Shown here piece after piece: positions 50,004 through 58,823 of a stretch of DNA of 64,000 bases. A model generated the notes under the pieces. It searched no databases and had not been told where the DNA came from. It was given only the letters and a program-made list of their open reading frames with translations. How positions within the stretch are numbered: position 1 is the first letter of the stretch; the number at the start of each line of letters is the position of its first letter. Position numbers and translations under genes: made by a program. This stretch comes from Chryseobacterium rhizoplanae. Its GTDB lineage: Bacteria > Bacteroidota > Bacteroidia > Flavobacteriales > Weeksellaceae. Where the stretch lies: positions 98,393-162,392 of the forward strand of contig NZ_FXTC01000011.1 in assembly GCF_900182655.1 (NCBI RefSeq), given 5' to 3'.

Positions 50004-51758
50004 ATGAAAACACTACAATTATTCAATGCGGTATTGGCCAAAGAGTCGAATTCAGAGCCATTTATTTCCAATGACGGTTTTGTTATTGAACCGAATGCAG
50101 TTTGGGCAAAAAATGAAATCATCTCTTATTATGCCAAGGAAAAACTGAATGGGAATGATTTGAATAAAACCTTCCATAAATCCTGGGAGAAAATAAAAAA
50201 TACTTCCAGAGTTGAATTGTTTTTTGAACAGATCAGACATTATATTTCGACCTATGGAAGTAATTTCCAGAGTGAAATTTATATTCCTGAAGAACTATTG
50301 AATGTTCCTGATGCAAAGTTGATCTTTAAAGTCATCAAAGCTTATACCGTAGAAGAAATGCAGGAAAAATGCCTTTCTCTCCTAAAGTCAGGGATTGCTT
50401 TAAAAGAAGAAACCATTGATGATTTGCTGTATATTCTGCATACGGAACTGGAATATGATTTCACAGGAAAAGAAAATATCAGAAATAAGGAAGCCATTAT
50501 AAAAATAGCTGATTTATACGACATTTATCCTGAGAATCCTGTTGAGTTTTTCCGTTATGTCATTTATAAAACGACCAATACAACACTTTTAATCAAAAAC
50601 GATGAATTGATTGATTTAATTAAGCAAAGTAATTTTAACCCAGCCTATCTGTTTGAAAGCTTTGGTATGGAAAAACTGGCAGAAATTTTCAACAGATTTA
50701 AGCCTTTATTCCTTGCGTATAAAAACAAAGCTCCGAAAGTCATTAATAAAATTTCAAAGCTGTCTAAAGTAAACCATAAGCCATTGGTCTCAAACCCATT
50801 GAATGACGCCACCAATACATTGCTGGAAAACAGTGATTGGCATTGGCTGGAAAATGCGACACCGTTTGCATTATTTAAAGCATTGTCAGCCTGTTACTCA
50901 AGAATGTACGGTCAGGATACTTTTGTCTATAGAGTAAGAAACGGAAAATCGTGGGTAAAAAAAGGTAAGGAAACTTACGTGAATCAATTCAACTATGATT
51001 TTATTTTAGATTTTCTGAAACTGAAATATGAAAACCTTTCCGGAAAGAAATTCTATTTCCCTGATAATGTAGAATTTGCGTTACCAACTTCTGAAAAAAT
51101 GTTTGTTGGAAATATTCCTACCGGAACCCGTTTTTATGCTGATAGACTGGCAGTAGGTATTTATTGGGAAGATCAATGGGGAGCCAATGACCTTGACCTT
51201 TCAGGATTGAATATCGCCGGAAAAATAGGTTGGAATGCTGCTTATAACCATGGTGACGGACAATTGATGTATTCAGGAGATATGACTTCTGCTCCCAACG
51301 GTGCTGTTGAATATCTTTATGCCAATACAGGTCATTGTGCACCAACACTTGTCATGAACAACGTTTTCAGCGGAGCTGCCAATTGTGGATATAAAATCGT
51401 CATCGGAAAAGGAGATAATATTTCTTACGATTATATGATGAATCCCAACAGTCTATTTGCTGAAGCGAGATGTAATTCTGTTCAGAAGCAAATGATTCTG
51501 GGAATGCTGGTCACAAAAAACGAAAAGCAATGTTTCGTACTATTGAATTTCGGAGCCGGACATTCTCATGTTTCTGGAAATAGTGAAGTTTCCACTATGG
51601 CAACAAGCGCATTATATCAGCAATGGTATGATGCCATGCCCTTCAATGAGCTTGTAAAAGAACTTGGGGCTGAGATTACGACAGAAAAGTCCGAGGCTGA
51701 CTTTGATTTTTCTTTGGAAAGTCTGGAAAAAGATAGTTTTATCAGAATTTTTAAATAA
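50004..51758 (+). CDS. RtcB-linked protein with helical N-terminus and TerD-like C-terminus
   Basis: 584 residues, soluble. Residues 1-330 appear as helical repeats (SWEKIKNTSRVELFFEQIRHYIST, LLSLLKSGIALKEETIDDLL, NEIIDL-type helices), then a mixed part (340-380). From about 385 a beta-sandwich of TerD style follows: VGIYWEDQWGANDLDLSG, GDGQLMYSGDMTSAPNGAVEYLY and NGYKIVIGKGD-like strands. I do not know a named family. By position after rtcB and a tRNA-like RNA, it may bind RNA as Ro60-type proteins do, or sense damage. Composition matches its neighbours. Confidence 0.6.
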   Translation: MKTLQLFNAVLAKESNSEPFISNDGFVIEPNAVWAKNEIISYYAKEKLNGNDLNKTFHKSWEKIKNTSRVELFFEQIRHYISTYGSNFQSEIYIPEELLNVPDAKLIFKVIKAYTVEEMQEKCLSLLKSGIALKEETIDDLLYILHTELEYDFTGKENIRNKEAIIKIADLYDIYPENPVEFFRYVIYKTTNTTLLIKNDELIDLIKQSNFNPAYLFESFGMEKLAEIFNRFKPLFLAYKNKAPKVINKISKLSKVNHKPLVSNPLNDATNTLLENSDWHWLENATPFALFKALSACYSRMYGQDTFVYRVRNGKSWVKKGKETYVNQFNYDFILDFLKLKYENLSGKKFYFPDNVEFALPTSEKMFVGNIPTGTRFYADRLAVGIYWEDQWGANDLDLSGLNIAGKIGWNAAYNHGDGQLMYSGDMTSAPNGAVEYLYANTGHCAPTLVMNNVFSGAANCGYKIVIGKGDNISYDYMMNPNSLFAEARCNSVQKQMILGMLVTKNEKQCFVLLNFGAGHSHVSGNSEVSTMATSALYQQWYDAMPFNELVKELGAEITTEKSEADFDFSLESLEKDSFIRIFK

Positions 51759-51864
51759 ATTCTTCACGTCATCTGATAGTATCGGATGGCGCTTTTGGTT
51801 TTATCTATTGGAACACTCTCAACGACAGGCAAATTATTTTTTTTAAAGTGATCATCTTTTTCTA

Positions 51865-51872
51865 TATATTTG
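51865..51872 (+). promoter_or_regulatory. -7 promoter element of the lipoprotein at 51903
   Basis: TATATTTG fits TAnnTTTG 30 nt before the ATG. The -33 region has no TTG. Confidence 0.45.
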
Positions 51873-51902
51873 CCGACCTAATTAAAAACTAATAACATAA
51901 TC

Positions 51903-53108
51903 ATGAAGAAATTATTATTTCTATTCTTATCTCTTACGCTGGCATCATGTGGTTCAGACGGCGGCAGAGATGATGAAAACGGTACAACCAACAATGTCAA
52001 TGCTTCTCCAAAAGTGGTAACCGGTAAACCTACTTTCAGTAATGCACAGTTCAAATTTGCAGGAACAGTAACTTCTTCCGGATCCGGATATTCAAGACGC
52101 GGGTTCTGCTGGGCAAAGAATATTAACCCTACCGTCATCAACTCCAAAATGATTGAAGAGTATACCAATACTACAGGAGATTATCAGCTTGTGGCGACTT
52201 ACAGTACTGATTTTGAAAAGTCAACAACTTATTATGTAAGAGCATATGTTGCGACTAATAACGGGGATATTATTTATGGAGATAATGTAACATTCGTTAC
52301 GCCCGCAAAGATGGATATTACTTTCAAAATAGCTAAGGCAATATATACTACTTCCGCCACTTTAAGTACTGATGATATTGCGGTGAATTATCTTGAAGCA
52401 TTCTATCCTGATGAAAAAGGATTCTGCTACAGAACGAGTGCCGGAGTTAATATATCAAACGGCCAAATCATCAAAATATCAAATCCTAACAATTATTCAG
52501 CGTACGAGCTGGAAGCTACGGCATTACTTCCGAACACCACATATTATGTAAGATCTTATGTAAAAGAAGGAGCACAGATATATTATTCGGACGAAAAAAC
52601 ATTTAAAACAGCTGGTGCCATTGGTGCATCAGGAGGATATGTTTTTTATGATAAGGGAGAGTTTACGGACGGCTGGAGATATCTGGAAGCTGCGCCTGCC
52701 AACCTTACTTATAATGGTTCTGATAAGATCAAATGGGGATGTACATTTAATATCATCAACCAGACTCAGGCTGTCATGGGATCAGGACCTGCCAATACCA
52801 CAAGAATTATTTCCCAGTGTTCGGATGCCAACTGCGCGGCCAGATTATGTGCTAATTACACTGTGAATGGCATTGGTAACTGGTTTTTACCATCTGAAGA
52901 AGAATTAATGGCATTTTATAAAAGTGCCAAGAATGTTTACAATATTGCATCCAACCCATGGAATGATGTTTCTCAAAAGTATTATTGGAGTTCTACCGAA
53001 ATACCGGGTGGTAACTCAGCAAGAATTCTGGACGGATATGCTGGTTATATGTGGGAATATAACAAAGATTACAACATGGTAAGGGTAAGACCTTTCAGAA
53101 GATTCTAA
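51903..53108 (+). CDS. Lipoprotein with DUF1566-like C-terminal domain
   Basis: 401 residues with a lipoprotein signal (LLFLFLSLTLASC, lipid Cys at 16). Two fibronectin-like beta modules (TYYVRAYVATNNGDIIYGDNVTFVT and TYYVRSYVKEGAQIYYSDEKTF) are followed by a DUF1566/Lcl-type domain from about 240: ASGGYVFYDKGEFTDGWRYLEAAP, WFLPSEEELMAFY, YYWSSTEIPGGNSARILD and VRVRPFRRF. Such proteins are on the cell surface in Bacteroidota; binding target unknown. A good terminator follows. Confidence 0.85.
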   Translation: MKKLLFLFLSLTLASCGSDGGRDDENGTTNNVNASPKVVTGKPTFSNAQFKFAGTVTSSGSGYSRRGFCWAKNINPTVINSKMIEEYTNTTGDYQLVATYSTDFEKSTTYYVRAYVATNNGDIIYGDNVTFVTPAKMDITFKIAKAIYTTSATLSTDDIAVNYLEAFYPDEKGFCYRTSAGVNISNGQIIKISNPNNYSAYELEATALLPNTTYYVRSYVKEGAQIYYSDEKTFKTAGAIGASGGYVFYDKGEFTDGWRYLEAAPANLTYNGSDKIKWGCTFNIINQTQAVMGSGPANTTRIISQCSDANCAARLCANYTVNGIGNWFLPSEEELMAFYKSAKNVYNIASNPWNDVSQKYYWSSTEIPGGNSARILDGYAGYMWEYNKDYNMVRVRPFRRF

Positions 53109-53113
53109 AATAT

Positions 53114-53140
53114 AAAACCGCTACTCTTAGCGGTTTTTTT
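53114..53140 (+). terminator. Terminator of the DUF1566 lipoprotein
   Basis: AAAACCGCTA / TAGCGGTTTT, loop CTCT, then extra T; 6 nt after the stop codon. Confidence 0.9.
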
Positions 53141-53166
53141 TATTGTAATGAGAATATAAAATGATT

Positions 53167-53721
53167 TTAAACATTCACCTTTTTAACAGAAAAAATTCCT
53201 TCATTCACATTGATGATGACTTTCTTTCCATAATCAATCTGGATACTGAACATATTTTCCAGCGGAAACTGAAGCACAGACTGAATAATCAGGCGGATAA
53301 CTCCGGTATGGGTAACAATTAAAGCTTTTTTGATATCTTTTTTCTGAATCAATTCCTGCCAGAAGTTGAGAACCCTCTTTTGCATTTCAAGAAGATTTTC
53401 TCCTCCTGAGGTTTTTTCATGAACAAAATCTTTGTACCAGGGATTGATTTCTTCTTCCGGAATATCAGTCCATTTTTTCAGTTCCCAGTTCCCGAAATTC
53501 ATTTCCCGAAGTCTTTCGTCTGTGTGATACTCCAATATAAAATAATCGGCCAGAAGATAGCATCGCTCAGAAGGACTTGAGACAACTATATCATAATCAT
53601 CATCTATCTCTAATGTATTAAAATCTTCAGGATAATCTTTTCTTAAAGGCATTTCAGCAAAACCATAACACAGGTTCTCCGGATTTTCTACGGCAGTATG
53701 ACGGATTAAATGAATTTCCAT
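53167..53721 (-). CDS. cobC: Histidine phosphatase, probable alpha-ribazole phosphatase
   Basis: 184 residues with the RHT core (IHLIRHTAVE, His8) of the phosphoglycerate-mutase-like superfamily; LIVTHTGVIR supplies the second catalytic His. As the overlapping gene of cobS (16 nt overlap) it fits dephosphorylation of alpha-ribazole 5'-phosphate in cobamide synthesis. The superfamily has many substrates, so the assignment rests largely on context. Confidence 0.85.
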   Translation of the reverse strand: MEIHLIRHTAVENPENLCYGFAEMPLRKDYPEDFNTLEIDDDYDIVVSSPSERCYLLADYFILEYHTDERLREMNFGNWELKKWTDIPEEEINPWYKDFVHEKTSGGENLLEMQKRVLNFWQELIQKKDIKKALIVTHTGVIRLIIQSVLQFPLENMFSIQIDYGKKVIINVNEGIFSVKKVNV

Positions 53722-54488
53722 ACGATTATTGTTCCTAAGTAAAATAAAACTTCACAAACCTGCTGTACGGATCCTAAACAATCACCTGTGTAACCGCCAA
53801 TGTGCTTTTTAAAATACCATCCCATATATATTTTACCTAAATAGGCCAGCGCAAAAGCGAAAATCAAACGCCAGTCCGGAACCAAGGCAAAAGCAATTAA
53901 AACACTGATAAATCCTACCAGCAAAGCCATTCCATCCAAAGGTTTATTGGCCAAAGGTTTTGATTTGCTGATATCAATATCGGTAACATATTGGTGAGTA
54001 TAAATCATTGTTCCTGAAATAAACCGGCTTGCCGTATGCGCTAAAATAATGATACCCAAGACTCTTAAAGGAGCAACAACTCCCAAAGCCTGAATGCTGT
54101 AAAATTTCAAAGCAAAAAGAAGGATAATACCAATCGTTCCATACGCTCCTACCCGGCTGTCTTTCATAATAGTCAGGATTTTTTCCTTTCCATATCCGCC
54201 TCCGAAACTGTCGCACATATCTGTGAAACCGTCTTCATGAAACGCTCCGGTAAGTAAAACACTGGAGATCATCATTAAAACAATTCCTATTTCCAAATTA
54301 AAAAGTATTGTGGAAAAATACAGAACCAGCGCATTGACGGGTCCTATCACTAATCCAACCCAGGCAAAATACTTTTGAGATTTGTTCATAATCTCACTGG
54401 AGTATGGAATGGTAAACGGAACCGGAATTCTTGTGAAAAACATCAGTGCTGTTGCAAAGTAGATCAATTCATTTTTTATGGCTTTCAT
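53706..54488 (-). CDS. cobS: Adenosylcobinamide-GDP ribazoletransferase
   Basis: Inner-membrane cobalamin synthase joining alpha-ribazole to adenosylcobinamide-GDP. 260 residues with several membrane helices and the CobS signature FHEDGFTDMCDSFGGGYGKEKILTIMKDSRVGAYG (start GAFHEDGF). ATG follows cobT directly (one nt apart) and its end overlaps cobC. No upstream corrin-ring genes or cobU are in the window, so this could serve salvage. Confidence 0.94.
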   Translation of the reverse strand: MKAIKNELIYFATALMFFTRIPVPFTIPYSSEIMNKSQKYFAWVGLVIGPVNALVLYFSTILFNLEIGIVLMMISSVLLTGAFHEDGFTDMCDSFGGGYGKEKILTIMKDSRVGAYGTIGIILLFALKFYSIQALGVVAPLRVLGIIILAHTASRFISGTMIYTHQYVTDIDISKSKPLANKPLDGMALLVGFISVLIAFALVPDWRLIFAFALAYLGKIYMGWYFKKHIGGYTGDCLGSVQQVCEVLFYLGTIIVWKFI

Positions 54489-55493
54489 TTAATCTTTATT
54501 TGATACCTGCGCTCCCTCAAAACTCGACATTTCATTCAGGAAATTAACTGCACTTTGAATAATCGGATAGGCCAATGCACAACCTGTTCCTTCCCCAAGA
54601 CGCAGGTTCAGATTGAGAATAGCTTGTTCTCTCATCAGTCCCAACAATTGAGGATGGGCATTTTCATTGCTTACATGGCAGAAAATACAGTTGTTCAGGA
54701 TTTCAGGATTCTTTTTCCAGACCGTGGCTACCGCTACCGTTGCAATAAATCCGTCTACCATGATCAGCATGTTATAATGATAAGCTTCTTCAATGGCCCC
54801 AATCATTTGTACGATTTCTAATCCTCCGAAGGTCATAGCAATTTCATCTTCAGTCATTTCAGACGGATATTTCTCTATCGCTTGTGTTAAAATATGGATC
54901 TTACTTTGTAATTGATGGTCATTCAAACCTGTTCCGCGACCGATACAATTGGTAATCGGAATGTCAAACAGTTTGCTCATCATCAATGAAGAAGCTGAAG
55001 TATTCCCGATTCCCATTTCACCAAAACCAATGATATTACAGCCTTTTCCTGCAATTTCAGATACCACAGACTTCCCATTTTTAAGGGCCTGCTGATATTC
55101 TTCAGAAGTCATTGCCGGTTCTTCAAGAATATTACGGCTGGATTTTCTGACTTTCTTGTCTACCAGATTCAGCCCTTCCGGAAAATCAAAATTCACTCCG
55201 GCATCTACTACTTTAATTTTAATTCCATTCTGTCTGCAAAAAACATTGATGGCCGCTCCTCCGCCCAGGAAATTCATCACCATCTGATAGGTTACCTCCT
55301 GTGGATAAGCACTTACACCCGCCGTGGCAATTCCATGATCGGCTGCAAAAACTACCATATGAGGATTCAATAACTGTGGTGAAGTGGTTTTCTGAACCAT
55401 TCCGATTTTATGAGCAAGGTGTTCCAGATGTCCTAATGCGCCTAAAGGCTTTGTCTTAAAATCAATTTTATGCTGTAATTCTGATGATAACAT
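54489..55493 (-). CDS. cobT: Nicotinate-nucleotide--dimethylbenzimidazole phosphoribosyltransferase
   Basis: Activates the lower-ligand base to alpha-ribazole phosphate. 334 residues with FKTKPLGALGHLE at the start, FAADHGIATAGVSAYP, GEMGIGNTS and GEGTGCALAYP, the family blocks in order. First gene of the cobT-cobS-cobC operon. The 275-nt upstream space has no cobalamin-riboswitch pattern that I can see. Confidence 0.94.
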   Translation of the reverse strand: MLSSELQHKIDFKTKPLGALGHLEHLAHKIGMVQKTTSPQLLNPHMVVFAADHGIATAGVSAYPQEVTYQMVMNFLGGGAAINVFCRQNGIKIKVVDAGVNFDFPEGLNLVDKKVRKSSRNILEEPAMTSEEYQQALKNGKSVVSEIAGKGCNIIGFGEMGIGNTSASSLMMSKLFDIPITNCIGRGTGLNDHQLQSKIHILTQAIEKYPSEMTEDEIAMTFGGLEIVQMIGAIEEAYHYNMLIMVDGFIATVAVATVWKKNPEILNNCIFCHVSNENAHPQLLGLMREQAILNLNLRLGEGTGCALAYPIIQSAVNFLNEMSSFEGAQVSNKD

Positions 55494-55574
55494 GGATGTT
55501 TAATAATTATGTTAAATGGAAAAGTGCAATATTAGTAAAATAGAGAGTATTTTGTATCGTTTGTCTGTAGTTTT

Positions 55575-55710
55575 TATAAGTTGGAAGCCAGAAGCTGGGG
55601 AGCTGGAAGTAAGAAGAAGAAATTTCCCACACCATTCTCAAACTCTCCTACACACAAACTCACCAACTCGGAAACTCTCACCCCGCATCTCGAATCCCGT
55701 AACTCAAAAT
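55575..55710. repeat. Low-complexity element before the nucleotidyltransferase operon
   Basis: Purine-rich GGAAGCCAGAAGCTGGGGAG (from about 55583) then pyrimidine-rich CTCTCCTACACACAAACTC and CATCTCGAATCCCGTAACTC words: the same two-arm composition as 9040-9255. Confidence 0.65.
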
Positions 55711-55712
55711 AA

Positions 55713-55749
55713 CTACGCGAGTACATTGCGCACTATTCTTTTTACTTTG
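55713..55749 (+). promoter_or_regulatory. Promoter of the 55769 operon, element shared with rtcB
   Basis: CTACGC (55713-55718), 6 nt, ATTGCGCA (55725-55732), 9 nt, TTACTTTG (55742-55749), 19 nt before the ATG. Identical spacing to 48122-48158. Confidence 0.75.
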
Positions 55750-55768
55750 TAACATAAATAAAAAAACA

Positions 55769-56518
55769 ATGACACCAAAAATACTAGAAAAAATAAAAGA
55801 AGTTGAAGCAACACGGGGCGTAAAAGTCCTTCTTGCTGTAGAATCAGGGAGCAGAGCCTGGGGTTTTGCGTCTCCTGATAGTGATTATGATATACGTTTC
55901 ATATACCGTCATCAAAAAGACTGGTATCTTTCTCCCTGGGATAAGGATGAAACGATAGAATTTATGACAGAAGATGATCTGGACGGTTCCGGCTGGGATT
56001 TGAGAAAGACCTTTCATCTTTTACTGAAGTCGAATGCGGCCTTGCTGAGCTGGTTCTACTCTCCTATCGTCTATAAAGCAGATGAAAAGTTTGTGGAGTT
56101 GTTCAGACCTTTGGCAGATGACTGTTTTTCTCCGGTTGCTGTTTCTTACCATTATTTAAGCATGAGCAAGAAATATCTGGAAGCCTGCAGAAGTAATGAA
56201 GTAAAATTAAAAAGTTACTTTTATTGCTTACGAACGACATTAACAGGAAAATGGATCATAGAAAAAGGTACGGTTCCTCCTGTGTTATTCAGTGATCTGC
56301 TTGTTTTAAAAGATGATAAAACCAGACGGAAAATAGAAGAACTTGTCGTCTTAAAAGCAACCAAAGGAGAGTCTTACTACCACCCAAACGATTGGGAATT
56401 GTTTGATTTTTTGGAGAAAACAATCGCGGAAAATGAAGAGAAATCGAAAGGTTTATCAGGAGGAAAGGCGGATAAAGGTGAGATGGAGAGGGTTTTCAGG
56501 GAAATATTATCACTATAA
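55769..56518 (+). CDS. DNA polymerase beta-fold nucleotidyltransferase (COG3541 type), 1
   Basis: 249 residues. The core VESGSRAWGFASPDSDYDIRF holds the GS helix and the two metal-binding Asp (DSDYD) of the nucleotidyltransferase superfamily. A helical C-terminal half (FHLLLKSNAALLSWFYSP, ATKGESYYHPNDWELFDFL) follows. Proteins of this type are predicted to add nucleotides to RNA or protein. Preceded by the promoter element shared with rtcB, so RNA-end repair is likely; the actual substrate is unknown. Confidence 0.85.
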   Translation: MTPKILEKIKEVEATRGVKVLLAVESGSRAWGFASPDSDYDIRFIYRHQKDWYLSPWDKDETIEFMTEDDLDGSGWDLRKTFHLLLKSNAALLSWFYSPIVYKADEKFVELFRPLADDCFSPVAVSYHYLSMSKKYLEACRSNEVKLKSYFYCLRTTLTGKWIIEKGTVPPVLFSDLLVLKDDKTRRKIEELVVLKATKGESYYHPNDWELFDFLEKTIAENEEKSKGLSGGKADKGEMERVFREILSL

Positions 56519-56580
56519 ATCAAAACAATACTAAGAAAACTTTGACAATAATTGAACAGTTGTATTAAAAATTAATACTC

Positions 56581-57108
56581 ATGAAAAAAGAAAACTCTTT
56601 TATTAAACATTGTAATATCATACAGTCAAAATATGGAATTATAATACCAGAAAATATACAGACTTATTTTGCCAAATTTTCAGAAGATTCCGACAATTTT
56701 TATTATCAGACACTTAAAAAAGCTGATGATTATAAAATATTTTATACTAAAGAATTTGTTAAGTTTATTATCAGCAAATATCCAGATGCTGCTATAGATT
56801 TTGAATTTCTTCAAAATATAATTGATGAAGGGAATTATGAATATTCATTGCTTGAAAAAAGATTCGTCTCTGAAAATATTGATTTTTCTTTTTTGAATGA
56901 ATGTCTTCAGGAATATCATTCAATTCCTTTTTATATTGGAATTTATACATTTGAAACCTGTGGAGGTGAAGAATTCCTCATAATTAATGATAACAAAGCC
57001 GGGTATATTGCAGGACGTTCTCATTATGATTTTAAAAAAATTGAAATTAATACAAATTCTATTAAATATCAAAAAATAGATTTCATCAAAAAGCTCCAAT
57101 TTAAGTAG
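56581..57108 (+). CDS. Hypothetical protein between the nucleotidyltransferases
   Basis: 175 residues, AT-richer than both neighbours and without a family I recognise. It has aromatic and acidic patches (FYIGIYTFETCGGEEFLIINDNKAGY), a beta-rich centre and a Lys-rich end. In the same direction as the two nucleotidyltransferase genes (62 nt and 6 nt spacings). It may be an insertion of foreign origin or a subunit. Confidence 0.6.
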   Translation: MKKENSFIKHCNIIQSKYGIIIPENIQTYFAKFSEDSDNFYYQTLKKADDYKIFYTKEFVKFIISKYPDAAIDFEFLQNIIDEGNYEYSLLEKRFVSENIDFSFLNECLQEYHSIPFYIGIYTFETCGGEEFLIINDNKAGYIAGRSHYDFKKIEINTNSIKYQKIDFIKKLQFK

Positions 57109-57114
57109 TTAAAA

Positions 57115-58221
57115 ATGACCATCCAAGATCTTAAAAACAAAAACCTCCTCCTCTTCGAAGCTATTTCCGGAAGCCGGGCTTTTGGGCTGGCAACGGAGAA
57201 TTCTGATACGGATATCCGCGGGGTGTATTATCTTCCGAAGAAAGATTTCTTTGGTCTGAACTATATTCCGCAGATTTCCAACGAGACCAATGACCTTACG
57301 TATTATGAAATCGGGAGGTTTGTAGAGCTACTGCAGAAAAATAATCCTAATATTCTTGAAATTCTGGCAAGTCCTGAAGATTGTATTCAATATAAACATC
57401 CGTTGATGGATCTTCTGAAAACTGAAGATTTCCTGTCAAAACTCTGTAAAGATACCTTTGCAGGCTATGCTATATCACAGATCAAAAAAGCGAAAGGTCT
57501 TAACAAAAAGATTTTAAACCCTATCGATAAAGAGAGAAAATCTATTCTGGATTTCTGTTTTATCCTTGACGGTCAAGGTTCTGTACCGTTGAAAAAATGG
57601 CTGCATGAATTCCCCTCCTCTGGAGGGGTGTCCGCAGGACGGGGTGGTTTATCACAAGAGAAATGTGGATTAATAAGCATTGATCACACAAAGGGAATGT
57701 ATGCTTTATTCTATGATGAATCGGGAACGTTGGGATATAAAGGTGTTATCCAGAATGAAGAGGCCAATCAGGTTTCTGTGTCGTCCATTCCTAAAGATGA
57801 AAAACCGGTCGCTTATCTGTTCTGTAACCTTGATGCCTACTCTACGTATTGCAAAGACTACAGGGAATACTGGAAATGGGTTGCTGAGCGTAATGAAGAC
57901 CGTTATAATGTCAATCAGACCCACGGGCAAAATTACGACAGCAAAAATATGATGCACACCATCCGGCTGCTGCAATCCTGTGAGCAGATTTTTAAAACCA
58001 GTTCACTAACGATCCGCGTAGAAAACCGGGACGAACTATTAGATATCAAAGCAGGCAATCAACCGTATGAAAGTGTAATGCAAAAGGCAGAACATCTTAT
58101 ACAATCAATAGAAAAACATTATTCAATATCCAGTCTTCCTGACGGGCCGGATCTGGAAAAAACAACAAAAATATTAATTAAGATCAGAGAAAAACTGTAC
58201 GGAGATAATGATGAATTATAA
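57115..58221 (+). CDS. DNA polymerase beta-fold nucleotidyltransferase (COG3541 type), 2, with repeat insertion
   Basis: 368 residues. AISGSRAFGLATENSDTDIRG is the nucleotidyltransferase core (GS, D-x-D). The C-terminal half is helical. Residues of about 166-179 (FPSSGGVSAGRGGLS) come from a dispersed palindromic repeat (57611-57650) that is inserted without breaking the frame, a loop not expected in the fold. Longer than its paralogue at 55769. Function as above; the partner pair could act at different ends or substrates. Confidence 0.82.
   Translation: MTIQDLKNKNLLLFEAISGSRAFGLATENSDTDIRGVYYLPKKDFFGLNYIPQISNETNDLTYYEIGRFVELLQKNNPNILEILASPEDCIQYKHPLMDLLKTEDFLSKLCKDTFAGYAISQIKKAKGLNKKILNPIDKERKSILDFCFILDGQGSVPLKKWLHEFPSSGGVSAGRGGLSQEKCGLISIDHTKGMYALFYDESGTLGYKGVIQNEEANQVSVSSIPKDEKPVAYLFCNLDAYSTYCKDYREYWKWVAERNEDRYNVNQTHGQNYDSKNMMHTIRLLQSCEQIFKTSSLTIRVENRDELLDIKAGNQPYESVMQKAEHLIQSIEKHYSISSLPDGPDLEKTTKILIKIREKLYGDNDEL
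57611..57650. repeat. Dispersed palindromic repeat, copy D, inside a coding gene
   Basis: CCCCTCCTCTGGAGGGG (palindrome) followed by TGTCCGCAGGACGGGGTGG. Compared with copy C the middle part is replaced by a shorter one, giving a length that keeps the reading frame. Confidence 0.8.
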
Positions 58222-58246
58222 ATGATGAGTGATGAATGTGGGATTG

Positions 58247-58312
58247 TGAACTCCATCACTCCCACTCTCTTACTCTCTTACTCTCTTACTCTCTTACTCT
58301 CAAACCCAACAA
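58247..58312. repeat. Tandem octamer CTCTTACT repeat
   Basis: About four copies of TTACTCTC (58269-58300) in a pyrimidine-rich block between convergent genes. No coding role seen. Confidence 0.75.
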
Positions 58313-58313
58313 C

Positions 58314-58655
58314 TCACTTCTTCGAAGTCTTTGCTATCGGATTATAATCCAGACAGATCCTGATCCAATATTCAAAATCAGCTGCTTTTTTAAAACCAAT
58401 GGGTTCTACATAGCAATACCCATTGAGCTGCTTCCCTTTCATAATCATCGGCAGAAAACCTTTTTTCTCCGAAACCTCATCTTCCATTTCAGGATCATAA
58501 CGGCACATCAGATTGTCGTGACTGATATTGATACACATTTTCCCGTTCACCAGAAAAGACAGTCCGCTAAACATTTTCTTCTCTTCAACCTCAATATTTT
58601 CTATGATTGAAAGCCGTTCACGTACCCGGTCGGCAAGTTCAGTACTGTAAGCCAT
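58314..58655 (-). CDS. TfoX/Sxy N-terminal domain protein
   Basis: 113 residues matching the TfoX N-terminal domain: ADRVRERLSIIENIEVEEKKMFSGLSFLVNGKMCINISHDNLMCRYDP and a Lys-rich end. Stand-alone domain without the C-terminal part of competence activators. In Bacteroidota such proteins are not known to control competence; function is open. Confidence 0.85.
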   Translation of the reverse strand: MAYSTELADRVRERLSIIENIEVEEKKMFSGLSFLVNGKMCINISHDNLMCRYDPEMEDEVSEKKGFLPMIMKGKQLNGYCYVEPIGFKKAADFEYWIRICLDYNPIAKTSKK

Positions 58656-58771
58656 GGTTTCTATTTTTTTATTATTTAAAATTAATTAAAAACAGTGATT
58701 ATCACAATGTTTTCAGTACTTTATTCTCAAATTTTATATAACACAAAATAAAATTTTAGTTAAACTAATTA

Positions 58772-58800
58772 TTGTTTTACGATAATTAATTATACATTTG
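58772..58800 (+). promoter_or_regulatory. Promoter of the DUF2975-HTH pair
   Basis: TTG (58772-58774), 18 nt, TACATTTG (58793-58800), a full Bacteroidota promoter 24 nt before the ATG at 58824. Confidence 0.68.
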
Positions 58801-58823
58801 CAATAGTAATTATTCTTCGTACC

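Noticed and set aside
55494..55768. Cobalamin riboswitch upstream of cobT
   Set aside because: No B12-box-like core or suitable hairpin set was found; the space is low-complexity repeat plus the promoter of the opposite operon.
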